Positions 1 through 6,623 of a stretch of DNA of 14,130 bases are shown here, piece by piece. The stretch comes from Silanimonas sp965368785 (GTDB taxonomy: Bacteria > Pseudomonadota > Gammaproteobacteria > Xanthomonadales > Xanthomonadaceae), in assembly GCA_965368785.1 (NCBI GenBank), contig CBDUOG010000050.1:1-14130 (forward strand), given 5' to 3'. The translations under genes and the position numbers were made by a program. The notes beneath the pieces are model-generated. The model was not told the origin of the DNA and did no database searches. It was given only the letters and a program-made list of their open reading frames with translations. Every line of letters begins with the position of its first letter. Position 1 is the stretch's first letter.

Positions 1-302
1 CGACCATTATCGAAGACGATTGCTTTATCGGTGCACGCTCCGAAGTCGTCGAGGGGGTCGTGGTTGAGCGCGGTAGCGTTATCGGCATGGGCGTATTTAT
101 CGGCCAGAGCACACGGATTTACAATCGCAGCACCGGTGAAATTTCTTATGGCCGGGTTCCTGCTGGTAGCGTGGTTGTCAGCGGTTCGTTGCCATCGGCG
201 GACGGCAAGTACAGTTTGTACTGCGCGGTAATTGTGAAGCAGGTCGATGAAAAGACCCGGTCCAAAACCTCAGTCAATGAGTTGTTGCGGAGTGCGCAAT
301 GA
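1..302 (+). CDS. dapD: 2,3,4,5-tetrahydropyridine-2,6-dicarboxylate N-succinyltransferase, C-terminal part
   Basis: This is the 3' end of dapD, cut by the window edge; the reading frame begins at base 3 and ends with TGA at 300–302. DapD transfers succinyl from succinyl-CoA to tetrahydrodipicolinate in the succinylase branch of lysine/diaminopimelate synthesis in the cytoplasm. About 99 residues are visible. They show the left-handed beta-helix hexapeptide pattern (TIIEDDCFIGARSEVVEGV, then VERGSVIGMGVFIGQST) and the typical DapD tail with RIYNRSTGEISYGRVPAGSVVVSG and a C-terminal KTRSKTSVNELLR segment. The stop overlaps the next start (ATGA), so it is translationally coupled to the yffB-like gene. 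dapE, acting two steps later in the same pathway, follows that gene. The identification is firm; only the N-terminal two thirds are missing. Confidence 0.95.
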   Translation, partial: TIIEDDCFIGARSEVVEGVVVERGSVIGMGVFIGQSTRIYNRSTGEISYGRVPAGSVVVSGSLPSADGKYSLYCAVIVKQVDEKTRSKTSVNELLRSAQ

Positions 303-658
303 TCCGTGTTTTTGGTCTAAAAAGCTGCGACACCACCAAAAAAGCACAAAACTGGCTGCACCGTTTCGAAGTGCCGTTTGTGTTTCAGGATTATCGTGAA
401 GAGCGCATCTGCGCCAGCGACTTACAGTCTTATGCAAAGAGTCTGGGTGGCTGGGAAAAGCTGATCAATAAAGCATCGACCACCTGGCGCAGTTTGCCGG
501 ACGCGCGCAAGTCGCCCGGCTCAGACCCTGAGTGGCAGCTGTTGCTGAAAGAGCACCCGGCATTGATCAAACGGCCACTATTGATTACCGAAGACGGAAC
601 GGTCAGCGTTGGCTTTAGTGACAATAGTTTTAAAGCCCGATTTGGAATTCGTAAATGA
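299..658 (+). CDS. yffB: ArsC/Spx-family reductase-like protein YffB
   Basis: A 119-residue thioredoxin-fold protein of the ArsC/Spx superfamily. The single N-terminal cysteine (C10, in GLKSCDTTKKA) sits where the ArsC nucleophile lies, and the family signatures GGWEKLINKASTTWR, HPALIKRPLL and VGFSDNSFKARF match the E. coli YffB pattern and length. The substrate of YffB is not well defined; a glutathione-dependent thiol reductase role has been suggested for the family, and true arsenate reduction should not be assumed. The start ATG overlaps the dapD stop and its own TGA overlaps the dapE ATG, so dapD–yffB–dapE look like one translationally coupled operon. A yffB–dapE pairing also occurs in E. 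coli. Identity is confident; biochemical role is uncertain. Confidence 0.9.
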   Translation: MIRVFGLKSCDTTKKAQNWLHRFEVPFVFQDYREERICASDLQSYAKSLGGWEKLINKASTTWRSLPDARKSPGSDPEWQLLLKEHPALIKRPLLITEDGTVSVGFSDNSFKARFGIRK

Positions 659-1785
659 GCGCAGTTCGTGTACTCACTGAAGACTTAATTCGTCGACGTT
701 CACTCACACCCGACGACGCCGGTTGCCAGACAATGATTAGTGAACGCTTGAGTGCTTCGCGTTTCAACTGCCAGCAGATCGATTTTGCCGACGTCAAAAA
801 TCTATGGGCGACACACGGCAGTTCAGGCCCGGTATTAGTATTTCTCGGCCATACGGATGTGGTGCCGACGGGTCCTTTAGATCGTTGGACCAGCGACCCG
901 TTCGAGCCGACCGAGCGCAATGGCATGCTTTATGGTCGTGGCGCTGCAGATATGAAGTCGGGCGTGGCAGCATTTGTTGTTGCGCTCGAACAATTTGTTG
1001 CAGAGCATCCGGACCATCCAGGCACCGTTGCTTTGCTGCTAACTTCCGATGAAGAGGGCATTGCACTCAATGGCGTACGCAAAGTTGCTGAGCATTTCAA
1101 ATCGAAAGGGCAGGTAATTGATTACTGCGTAACCGGCGAGCCGTCTTCGTCGGAGCAATTGGGTGACGTGCTGCGCATTGGCCGACGCGGGTCACTCACT
1201 GCCACGTTGACCGTACACGGCGTGCAAGGGCACGTGGCGTATCCGGAAAAAGCGGTCAATCCCATTCACCGTTTAGCACCGGCCTTGGCCGAACTTACGT
1301 CAAAGCTTTGGGACGAGGGCTATGAGAGTTTTCCGCCGACCAGCCTGCAAGTGTCGAATATCAACTCGGGTACCGGCGCAGACAATGTAGTGCCGGGTAG
1401 TTTAGAGATGGTGTTCAATTTTCGATTCAATCCGAACTGGGACTCAGACCGGCTCATCGAGTTTGTCGAGGATCTGCTGGCCCGACATGGTCTGGAGTTT
1501 GAATTGAAATGGCGCCGCTCCGGCGAGCCGTTTTATACCGATGAAGGCAAGCTGCGCGACGTGTGTCGTCAGGTCATCAGGGCACACTGTGGTATTGAGC
1601 CTGATGAGAATACCAAGGGCGGAACCTCAGATGCCCGATTTATTGCGCCCTTGGGCGCGCAATGCGTGGAGCTGGGACCAATCAACGCCAGTATCCACAA
1701 GCTTGATGAATGCGTATCCCTCGCGGATTTAGACAGGCTGCCTGCAATGTTCAAGGCAATTGCCGAAGGCATATTGTTGCGTTGA
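655..1785 (+). CDS. dapE: Succinyl-diaminopimelate desuccinylase
   Basis: A 376-residue M20-family di-zinc hydrolase that cleaves N-succinyl-LL-2,6-diaminopimelate to LL-diaminopimelate and succinate, the step before epimerisation to meso-DAP for lysine and peptidoglycan. The metal and catalytic residues are visible: H66 and D68 in GHTDVVP, D99 in GRGAADMKSG, the catalytic/ligand pair E133–E134 in TSDEEG, E162 in TGEPSS, and H348 in NASIHKLDE near the C-terminus. The dimerisation (lid) domain runs roughly from residue 178 to 290. Length equals the family norm (about 375). The ATG overlaps the yffB stop, so it belongs to the dapD operon. No clear intrinsic terminator follows directly; the first one is at 2015–2048, after the asparagine-rich leader ORF. 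Confidence 0.97.
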   Translation: MSAVRVLTEDLIRRRSLTPDDAGCQTMISERLSASRFNCQQIDFADVKNLWATHGSSGPVLVFLGHTDVVPTGPLDRWTSDPFEPTERNGMLYGRGAADMKSGVAAFVVALEQFVAEHPDHPGTVALLLTSDEEGIALNGVRKVAEHFKSKGQVIDYCVTGEPSSSEQLGDVLRIGRRGSLTATLTVHGVQGHVAYPEKAVNPIHRLAPALAELTSKLWDEGYESFPPTSLQVSNINSGTGADNVVPGSLEMVFNFRFNPNWDSDRLIEFVEDLLARHGLEFELKWRRSGEPFYTDEGKLRDVCRQVIRAHCGIEPDENTKGGTSDARFIAPLGAQCVELGPINASIHKLDECVSLADLDRLPAMFKAIAEGILLR

Positions 1786-1823
1786 GCTAAAGAATCGCCG
1801 GGGCATGCCGTTAGATCAAGTAC

Positions 1824-1851
1824 TTGCTATCGGGCCCGTTTACGCTATAAA
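1824..1851 (+). promoter_or_regulatory. Candidate sigma-70 promoter for the asnB leader transcript
   Basis: TTGCTA (1824–1829, 4/6 to the -35 consensus) and TATAAA (1846–1851, 5/6 to the -10 consensus) are separated by 16 bases. The expected transcription start is about 1857–1859, at or next to the ATG of the asparagine-rich leader ORF, so that ORF would be leaderless or nearly so. Called from sequence pattern only; its position directly in front of the leader ORF supports it. Confidence 0.55.
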
Positions 1852-1858
1852 TAGACCT

Positions 1859-1984
1859 ATGTTGAATCTGCGTCGAAATGAACTTGTTGTTGACTCTCGA
1901 GCCCCGCGTTCGGGCACAGCGCATGGCGCAACCAATAATAATGTGACCAATAATGCTAATCCGCACAGGCGGGTCGGCACTTAG
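1859..1984 (+). CDS. Asparagine-rich leader peptide of the asnB attenuator (candidate)
   Basis: A 41-codon ORF (ATG 1859, TAG 1982–1984) between dapE and asnB. It encodes eight Asn codons, all AAT, six of them within residues 26–34 (NNNVTNNAN, codons 1934–1960). There is no Shine-Dalgarno, but the -10 element ends eight bases upstream, so translation may start on a leaderless AUG. The stop lies just after a GC-rich block (1969–1975) able to pair with the 5' arm of the terminator at 2015. This is the arrangement of classical his/trp/thr/leu leader peptides, in which the ribosome stalls on codons for the end product of the downstream gene. Here that gene is asparagine synthetase. The peptide itself probably has no function. 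An in-frame upstream TTG at 1760 inside dapE would give a longer reading, but I see no reason to prefer it. Confidence 0.75.
   Translation: MLNLRRNELVVDSRAPRSGTAHGATNNNVTNNANPHRRVGT
1903..1914 (+). promoter_or_regulatory. Small hairpin inside the leader ORF, possible pause site
   Basis: CCCG (1903–1906), loop CGTT, CGGG (1911–1914): a 4-bp GC stem inside the leader peptide coding sequence, about 20 bases before the Asn codon cluster. In his/trp-type attenuators an early hairpin pauses RNA polymerase so that the leader ribosome can catch up. That role is inferred only from position; the stem is short. Confidence 0.3.
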
Positions 1985-2019
1985 GCGCATTCAGTAAAGC
2001 ACCAAGTACCCAGGCCCGC
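1961..2019 (+). promoter_or_regulatory. Alternative RNA pairings (protector hairpin and antiterminator) of the asnB attenuator
   Basis: Two mutually exclusive pairings use the same GCGGG block. (a) CCGC 1961–1964 pairs with GCGG 1969–1972 across an ACAG loop, starting immediately after the last Asn codon. (b) GCGGGTC 1969–1975 pairs with GGCCCGC 2013–2019 (7 bp, one G·U), which consumes the 5' arm of the terminator. A ribosome stalled on Asn codons 1934–1960 would cover the CCGC arm and favour (b), giving read-through. A ribosome reaching the TAG at 1982 would cover 1969–1975 and free the terminator. Pairings were worked out by eye; no folding energy was calculated. Confidence 0.6.
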
Positions 2020-2048
2020 ATCTCAAAAGAATGCGGGTTTTTTATTTT
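2015..2048 (+). terminator. Intrinsic terminator/attenuator in front of asnB
   Basis: CCCGCAT (2015–2021), 9-base loop, ATGCGGG (2031–2037), followed by TTTTTTATTTT (2038–2048). The 7-bp stem plus U-tract is a standard rho-independent terminator. It lies only about 24 bases before the asnB ATG and after the leader ORF, so it would act as an attenuator on asnB transcripts and may also end dapE read-through. A terminated leader RNA starting near 1859 would be about 185–190 nt. Confidence 0.85.
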
Positions 2049-2059
2049 CAGGCTTTCTC

Positions 2060-2065
2060 AAGGAA
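2060..2065 (+). promoter_or_regulatory. Ribosome binding site of asnB
   Basis: AAGGAA six bases before the ATG at 2072. It fixes the asnB start and lies outside the terminator hairpin, so asnB translation on read-through RNA should not depend on opening that stem. Confidence 0.8.
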
Positions 2066-2071
2066 TTCGAT

Positions 2072-3742
2072 ATGTGCGGAATTGTTGCAGTGTTTCAGCT
2101 CAAAGACGGTGAAGACCCGGAAGTTGTGCGTCGACTGGCCGTTGCGGCATCCAGCAAGCAAAGACATCGTGGACCCGATTGGAGTGGTGTCTTCGTGTCG
2201 CCGCAGGCGGTTATGGTGCACGAGCGACTGGCGATCGTAGACATCTATGGCGGTGCGCAACCGTTGTTGAGTACCGACCGGCGTCAGGCTCTTTGTGTGA
2301 ATGGCGAAATCTACAATCATCGCGAGCTCAAAGAGTCGCTGACTAAGCCTTATGATTTTCAAACCGACTCCGACTGCGAGGTGATCAATGCGCTTTGGCG
2401 TGAACACGGCGCTAGTTTTATCGACCAGCTCAACGGAATATTCGCGTTCGCGCTATGGGATGATCAGCAGAAACGCTTCTTGATTGCACGCGATCCGATG
2501 GGCGTTTGTCCTTTGTACTTCGGTCATGATCGCGCCGACCGACTCTGGGTTGCCTCAGAGATGAAGGCGATCAGCGATATCTGTGACGATGTCGCGTGCT
2601 TTCCACCAGGCCATTATTGGGATAGCGCAGAAGGCGAGATTAAAACCTATTACCAGAAGGATTGGCGCGATTACGCACAGGTTCGCGAAAGGTCGATGCC
2701 GGCAGAGCAGCTTAAGCAGTCGCTGATGGATGCGGTCAAGCGTCAACTGATGAGCGACGTGCCTTATGGCGTGTTGCTTTCCGGTGGGCTCGATTCGTCT
2801 TTGGTTGCGTGGTGTGCGACTCAGTTTGCCGACAAGCGCGTAGAAGACGAGGGTAAGTCGAAAGCGTGGTGGCCACGACTGCATAGTTTTGCAGTAGGTC
2901 TACCCGGATCGCCCGATTTGATCGCCGCGCAAAAGGCTGCCGATGCACTGGGTACCGAGCATCACGAGTTTCATTTCACCGTCGCCGAAGGCTTTGATGT
3001 TTTGCCGGATGTGATTCGGCATATCGAAACCTATGACGTCACCACAATTCGTGCTTCGACACCGATGTTTCTTCTGGCCCGCAGAATTCGTTCGATGGGC
3101 ATCAAGATGGTGCTCAGCGGCGAAGGCTCGGATGAGTTGTTCGGCGGTTACCTGTATTTTCACAAAGCGCCCAACGCGCAGGAGTTTCATGACGAAACCG
3201 TGCGTAAGCTCGACAAGCTGCATTTGCACGACTGCCTGCGTGCAAACAAATCGATGGCAGCCTGGGGTGTAGAAGCACGTGTGCCGTTCTTGGACTTAGA
3301 GTTTATTGATGCGGCAATGCGGATTGATGCAGCACATAAGATGATCGCCGCCGGCGGCATTGAGAAGCGGATTCTGCGCGAGGCATTCAGCGGCTGTTTG
3401 CCGGATGAAATTCTGTGGCGACAAAAAGAGCAGTTTAGCGATGGCGTTGGCTATGGCTGGATTGATGGTCTAAAGGAAAATGCAGCCAGGTTGATTTCTG
3501 ATCCTGAGTTCAGCAAGGCCGAAAAGCGCTTCCCAATTAATCCACCCCAGTCAAAAGAAGCCTATTTTTACCGCCGTTTGTTCGAAGAGATTTTTCCGAG
3601 TGCCGCTTGCGCGAGTACTGTGCCCGGTGGCAAATCAATTGCATGTTCCTCTCCGGCAGCCATCGCCTGGGATGCCAGCTTTGCGTCGATGGCTGATCCT
3701 TCTGGACGCGCGGTTAAGGCGGTACATCAGCAATCTTATTGA
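2072..3742 (+). CDS. asnB: Asparagine synthetase B, glutamine-hydrolysing
   Basis: A 556-residue, two-domain enzyme that makes asparagine from aspartate, ATP and glutamine in the cytoplasm. The N-terminal Ntn glutaminase domain (residues 2 to about 200) starts with the nucleophile C2 after Met removal (MCGIVAVF) and has R52, N77/E79 in VNGEIYNHRE and D101 in DSDCEVI for glutamine binding. The synthetase domain has the ATP pyrophosphatase loop SGGLDSS at 237–243 and the SGEGSDELFGGY motif. The C-terminus carries the VPGGKSIACSSPAAIAWD…DPSGRAV block of the E. coli AsnB type; E. coli AsnB is of nearly the same length. The start is fixed by C2 and by AAGGAA. An asparagine-coding leader ORF with terminator precedes it, so I infer control by charged tRNA-Asn through attenuation. 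No convincing terminator follows the stop. Confidence 0.97.
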   Translation: MCGIVAVFQLKDGEDPEVVRRLAVAASSKQRHRGPDWSGVFVSPQAVMVHERLAIVDIYGGAQPLLSTDRRQALCVNGEIYNHRELKESLTKPYDFQTDSDCEVINALWREHGASFIDQLNGIFAFALWDDQQKRFLIARDPMGVCPLYFGHDRADRLWVASEMKAISDICDDVACFPPGHYWDSAEGEIKTYYQKDWRDYAQVRERSMPAEQLKQSLMDAVKRQLMSDVPYGVLLSGGLDSSLVAWCATQFADKRVEDEGKSKAWWPRLHSFAVGLPGSPDLIAAQKAADALGTEHHEFHFTVAEGFDVLPDVIRHIETYDVTTIRASTPMFLLARRIRSMGIKMVLSGEGSDELFGGYLYFHKAPNAQEFHDETVRKLDKLHLHDCLRANKSMAAWGVEARVPFLDLEFIDAAMRIDAAHKMIAAGGIEKRILREAFSGCLPDEILWRQKEQFSDGVGYGWIDGLKENAARLISDPEFSKAEKRFPINPPQSKEAYFYRRLFEEIFPSAACASTVPGGKSIACSSPAAIAWDASFASMADPSGRAVKAVHQQSY

Positions 3743-3784
3743 GTGCTTGCAAGTTTCGATTTACTAGTCATTTTTCAACAAGTA

Positions 3785-3811
3785 TTGACAAAGGGCTCGC
3801 AAACATATGAA
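3785..3811 (+). promoter_or_regulatory. Possible promoter for the STAS-like gene
   Basis: A perfect -35 hexamer TTGACA (3785–3790) with TATGAA (3806–3811, 4/6) after a short 15-base spacer, in the 186-base gap between asnB and the next gene. The spacer is suboptimal and no better -10 is visible at 17 bases. The rest of this gap is AT-richer than the flanking genes and shows no terminator or RNA gene that I can support. Confidence 0.35.
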
Positions 3812-3928
3812 TTCGCTCAATAAATTGCAGGTTTTTATGCGCTAGATTGAACCTAGGCTAATTCGGCCGACAGCGATATTCCCGTTTTTATCTGCCTGGG
3901 AGTATTTAGCGGGCCATTGGGTGCAATC

Positions 3929-4309
3929 GTGAAGATCGATATTCGATTTGAACAAGGCATGGCAATCTTTACCGGGTCCGGAGAACTGCGCCCGGCGGAA
4001 GTGCATGCCACCTTAAGTAAGTATCTGGAGGGGGCAAATCGCGAAGATGCGATGCCCGCACTCTGGGATTTGCGCCGCACCGATTTAGGCCGTTTTACCG
4101 CTGACGAGTTGCGCATCTTGCTTGAGCTGTGGATTCCGCACATCAATCGACTAGCAAAGCGTGTTGCCATTGTCGTTGAAAAACCTTGTGAAGCCGATGT
4201 AGCGTTTGACTGGCAGCATATGGTCGCACTGGACGTGCCGCAGGAACGCCGCGTATTTTTGGATATGCAACAAGCCAAGTTCTGGGTTGAACAGGCGATC
4301 GAATCCTGA
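3929..4309 (+). CDS. Small STAS/SpoIIAA-like protein of unknown function
   Basis: About 126 residues from GTG 3929 (MKIDIRFEQGMAIFTGSGEL); a TTG at 3917 would add four residues, and neither start has a good ribosome binding site. The protein is soluble, with no signal peptide or membrane segment. Its order of an N-terminal beta hairpin (IDIRFEQGMAIFTGSG), a helix (PAEVHATLSKYLE), the strand PALWDLRRTDLGRFTADEL, a long helix, the strand RVAIVVEKP, and a terminal helix with a FLDMQQAKFWV segment resembles bacterial STAS/SEC14-like (SpoIIAA-like) proteins. This fold assignment is from pattern only. The diguanylate cyclase gene follows on the same strand after about 145 bases, so shared signalling is possible but unproven. 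No catalytic motif is seen. Confidence 0.72.
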   Translation: MKIDIRFEQGMAIFTGSGELRPAEVHATLSKYLEGANREDAMPALWDLRRTDLGRFTADELRILLELWIPHINRLAKRVAIVVEKPCEADVAFDWQHMVALDVPQERRVFLDMQQAKFWVEQAIES

Positions 4310-4454
4310 GGCCTGAGCTTTTTTTGCTCGCTAACGAATCAAAGAGTTCGTCCGCAGTTGCGCCGCGGATCTGGAGTCTCAGTTTTAGGCCGGAACTGCC
4401 GATAAGCTATTGATATGCCAGCCCGATGGACAGGCAGGATCAATTAGCATCACC

Positions 4455-5669
4455 ATGAATGAGCGGCTATGCGCTTGGCTACATCGTTGCGAACGATATC
4501 AAACTATGACAATTAAACTGCAAAATAGATTGGCTGAGTTGACCAGTACGCCGCGCGTAGGGTCGATACGGGTGAAATTGGTCGAGAAGATCTGGGTCAC
4601 ACTGCTGATCATTGCGATTATCGGCGTGCCGGCATCAGTGCTTCGCGCCTACACCACTGGCTGGCTGCATATTTATTCTCTGCATGTCGCATTGGGATTT
4701 TTGGTGATTGGCGTATTCATGGTTCGAAAACGCTTTTCCTACATAGTAAGCGCCGCGTTCCTGCTGGGTATGTTCTATGCGGTCGGCGTAATCGGCTTGT
4801 TTACATGGGGGTTGTTGGGAGCAGGCATTTGGTGGCTGGTGGTTAGCACATTGCTTGCCGGGACTTTGTATACACGCAATATCGGACTGATCTGTATGGC
4901 GATCACCACGCTGTTGATCGCTTTGGCCGCTATCGGGTTTGTCAGCGGCATGCTCAGGACTCCTGCAGATGCCAATGACTACGCAACGGCAGTCGCGCCG
5001 TGGGTTTCAGTCTTTGTCGCTACTACGCTAATGCCATTAATGATTTTTGAGGCGATCGTAACCTATCAGAAATCGACCCGTGCGTTGCTTAAAGAGGTAG
5101 CGCAGCAGCGCGAAGAAATTAAACGGCTGGCTTTGCATGACCAACTCACTGGCCTGCCTTCGCTGGCCATTGCTGAAGATCGATTGGACATTGCTCTGTC
5201 TGCGGCGAAGCGCCACGACGGCAAAGCGGCATTGATGTTTATCGATTTGGACGAGTTCAAGAAAATTAACGATAAGCATGGCCATGAAGCCGGTGATTTC
5301 GTGCTGAAAGTGATTGCTGGCCGGTTTAAACAGGCATTGCGCCATGAGGACACAGCCGCACGGGTCGGTGGCGATGAGTTCATCATGATTATCAGCCGTG
5401 TCGACGAGCACAGCGACCTCGGGAGGATCGCTTCACGTGTCATTGAGTCAGTAGCCAAACCGATTGCTTACTTTGAAGGCCAACTACAAATCGGGTGCAG
5501 TATCGGTATCGCCTTATTTCCTGATCATGCCATCAGCGCGAAAAGTCTCAGACGCGTTGCAGATAAAGCTATGTATAAGGTTAAAAAAACCGGCAAAAAC
5601 AATTATCAGTTTGCTAGCGCCGAAGATAGTGTGGTCGACTTCGCGACCCCTAATTCGGCTGCAAGCTGA
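4455..5669 (+). CDS. Membrane-bound diguanylate cyclase (GGDEF)
   Basis: A protein of about 404 residues from ATG 4455. Alternatives are TTG 4410 (419 aa) and ATG 4506 (387 aa); none has a clear ribosome binding site. Numbered from TTG 4410, about six hydrophobic segments occupy residues 61–78, 85–105, 111–130, 132–152, 157–180 and 193–215, followed by a short coiled-coil linker (220–240) and a GGDEF domain from LHDQLTGLP (242) to about 405. The active-site loop is intact GGDEF (320–324), and the substrate/metal residues in FIDLDEFKKIND are present. An RxxD inhibitory site, RHED, lies at 311–314, exactly five residues before GGDEF, so feedback inhibition by c-di-GMP is expected. There is no EAL domain. 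The N-terminal sensor region resembles no MASE domain that I can name with confidence. It faces a convergent exopolysaccharide-type operon ending at 5697, a possible c-di-GMP target. Confidence 0.9.
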   Translation: MNERLCAWLHRCERYQTMTIKLQNRLAELTSTPRVGSIRVKLVEKIWVTLLIIAIIGVPASVLRAYTTGWLHIYSLHVALGFLVIGVFMVRKRFSYIVSAAFLLGMFYAVGVIGLFTWGLLGAGIWWLVVSTLLAGTLYTRNIGLICMAITTLLIALAAIGFVSGMLRTPADANDYATAVAPWVSVFVATTLMPLMIFEAIVTYQKSTRALLKEVAQQREEIKRLALHDQLTGLPSLAIAEDRLDIALSAAKRHDGKAALMFIDLDEFKKINDKHGHEAGDFVLKVIAGRFKQALRHEDTAARVGGDEFIMIISRVDEHSDLGRIASRVIESVAKPIAYFEGQLQIGCSIGIALFPDHAISAKSLRRVADKAMYKVKKTGKNNYQFASAEDSVVDFATPNSAAS

Positions 5670-5696
5670 GTTCGATAATTAATTCAGCGAGAGCGA

Positions 5697-6623
5697 TTAG
5701 AAGCGTTTACTCAAGCGGAATTGACCGTAGCGATACCAATAGTTGCTGCCGCCGCTAAATCCGCTCTGTGCAGCATCGGTATAGCCGATACGCAATTGTA
5801 TATTCCAGTTGCTTACATCGGGGCGTGCTGTCTCAAGCAAGTATTCGAATTGCCGCACTGATTCAGAGCCACTAGCCTGTATGTATTGCTGTCCGGCACC
5901 TAGGACAAGGCGCGAGCGGAGTGGTCCAATGCGTCGAGACCACAGAAGGTTGGCAACAGCTGAGCTGTATTCGCCGGGAGCAAAATAATCGAATTCACCC
6001 GGCACAGAGTCCTTATACCAACGCGTTTGTACCTGTGCGGCGAAGCCATTTTCCTCGCTGAGCAAATGGGTCCAATTAGCCCGTAAATGGGTGCGGCGGT
6101 TCTCACCGGTGAACCACTGCATGCCCGCAACCAGGGCTAAGGTATCTGCTTTGGACACCGGTATGTCCTGAGCCATCCCTACAAAGCTGTGGTACAGGCC
6201 GGAGCTTACGCCGGTGCGCGTTTCTAGGCGATCTCGTTCCACAAACCATTCGCTGCGCCACGGGCGATTGGCGATGAGTGTGCCCGAACCGACGAGCGTA
6301 TCGTCTACATAGCTGAGACGAGAGTTCAATTCATACTGGCTTTGTCGGTGATTGAGGGTCAGAAAAGCACGATCTTGGCTGAGCTCAAAACCTGCGCCGC
6401 GCCAGCTCGCATTCTCCAGTTCCAGACCCCAAGCCCATTGTTGTTTGTTTTGCCTAAACCCCAGAGAGACAAAATTGACTTCGGTGCCATCGCTGTCGAG
6501 CGAATGGTGCGCGCGTGTAAACCAGGAATAGGTATCGATCGATTCCTCTGATTTCTCGGTCGCGCTCTGCGCTGTGGCTGGCGAGCAAAGCAAAAGCACG
6601 CTCAGTATCAAGGCGTTTTTCAT
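5697..6623 (-). CDS. Outer-membrane beta-barrel, polysaccharide-export type (YaiO/BcsC-barrel-like)
   Basis: About 308 residues from ATG 6623 (GTG 6626 would add one). A clear signal peptide (MKNALILSVLLLCSPATAQS, cleavage near residue 19) is followed by alternating aromatic/polar beta-strand sequence throughout and a C-terminal phenylalanine (FRLSKRF), the outer-membrane barrel assembly signal. The segment YKDSVPGEFDYFAPGEYSSA with the following LLWSRR and LVLGAGQQY resembles the 'Y-SP-Y' region in the C-terminal barrels of BcsC, PgaA and YaiO-type proteins, which export polysaccharide. It lacks the long TPR scaffold of BcsC and PgaA. Its start overlaps the stop of the glycosyltransferase gene (TGATG), so the two are translationally coupled. 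I infer export of the glycan made by that synthase; the family name is less certain than the barrel nature. Confidence 0.75.
   Translation of the reverse strand: MKNALILSVLLLCSPATAQSATEKSEESIDTYSWFTRAHHSLDSDGTEVNFVSLGFRQNKQQWAWGLELENASWRGAGFELSQDRAFLTLNHRQSQYELNSRLSYVDDTLVGSGTLIANRPWRSEWFVERDRLETRTGVSSGLYHSFVGMAQDIPVSKADTLALVAGMQWFTGENRRTHLRANWTHLLSEENGFAAQVQTRWYKDSVPGEFDYFAPGEYSSAVANLLWSRRIGPLRSRLVLGAGQQYIQASGSESVRQFEYLLETARPDVSNWNIQLRIGYTDAAQSGFSGGSNYWYRYGQFRLSKRF

Noticed and set aside
1923..1946. A second short frame (MAQPIIM) over the Asn codon cluster, with Ile rather than Asn codons
   Set aside because: It is only seven codons, has no ribosome binding site, ends before the regulatory stems and does not relate to asnB; the 41-codon frame fits the RNA geometry.
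2048..2407. 119-codon minus-strand ORF over the 5' end of asnB
   Set aside because: It lies antisense to the conserved glutaminase domain and shows no family features; it is a shadow ORF.
3853..4278. 141-codon minus-strand ORF opposite the STAS-like gene
   Set aside because: It is rich in Ser/Cys/Arg with no fold pattern, typical of an antisense shadow; the plus-strand frame has a coherent secondary-structure pattern.
4316..4330. GAGC-T7-GCTC after the STAS-like gene as a terminator
   Set aside because: The stem is only four base pairs and the T-run is in the loop, not after the stem.
5665..5688. 8-bp inverted repeat spanning the convergent stops of the cyclase and barrel genes
   Set aside because: No T-tract follows on either strand, and one pair is G·U; a terminator cannot be supported.
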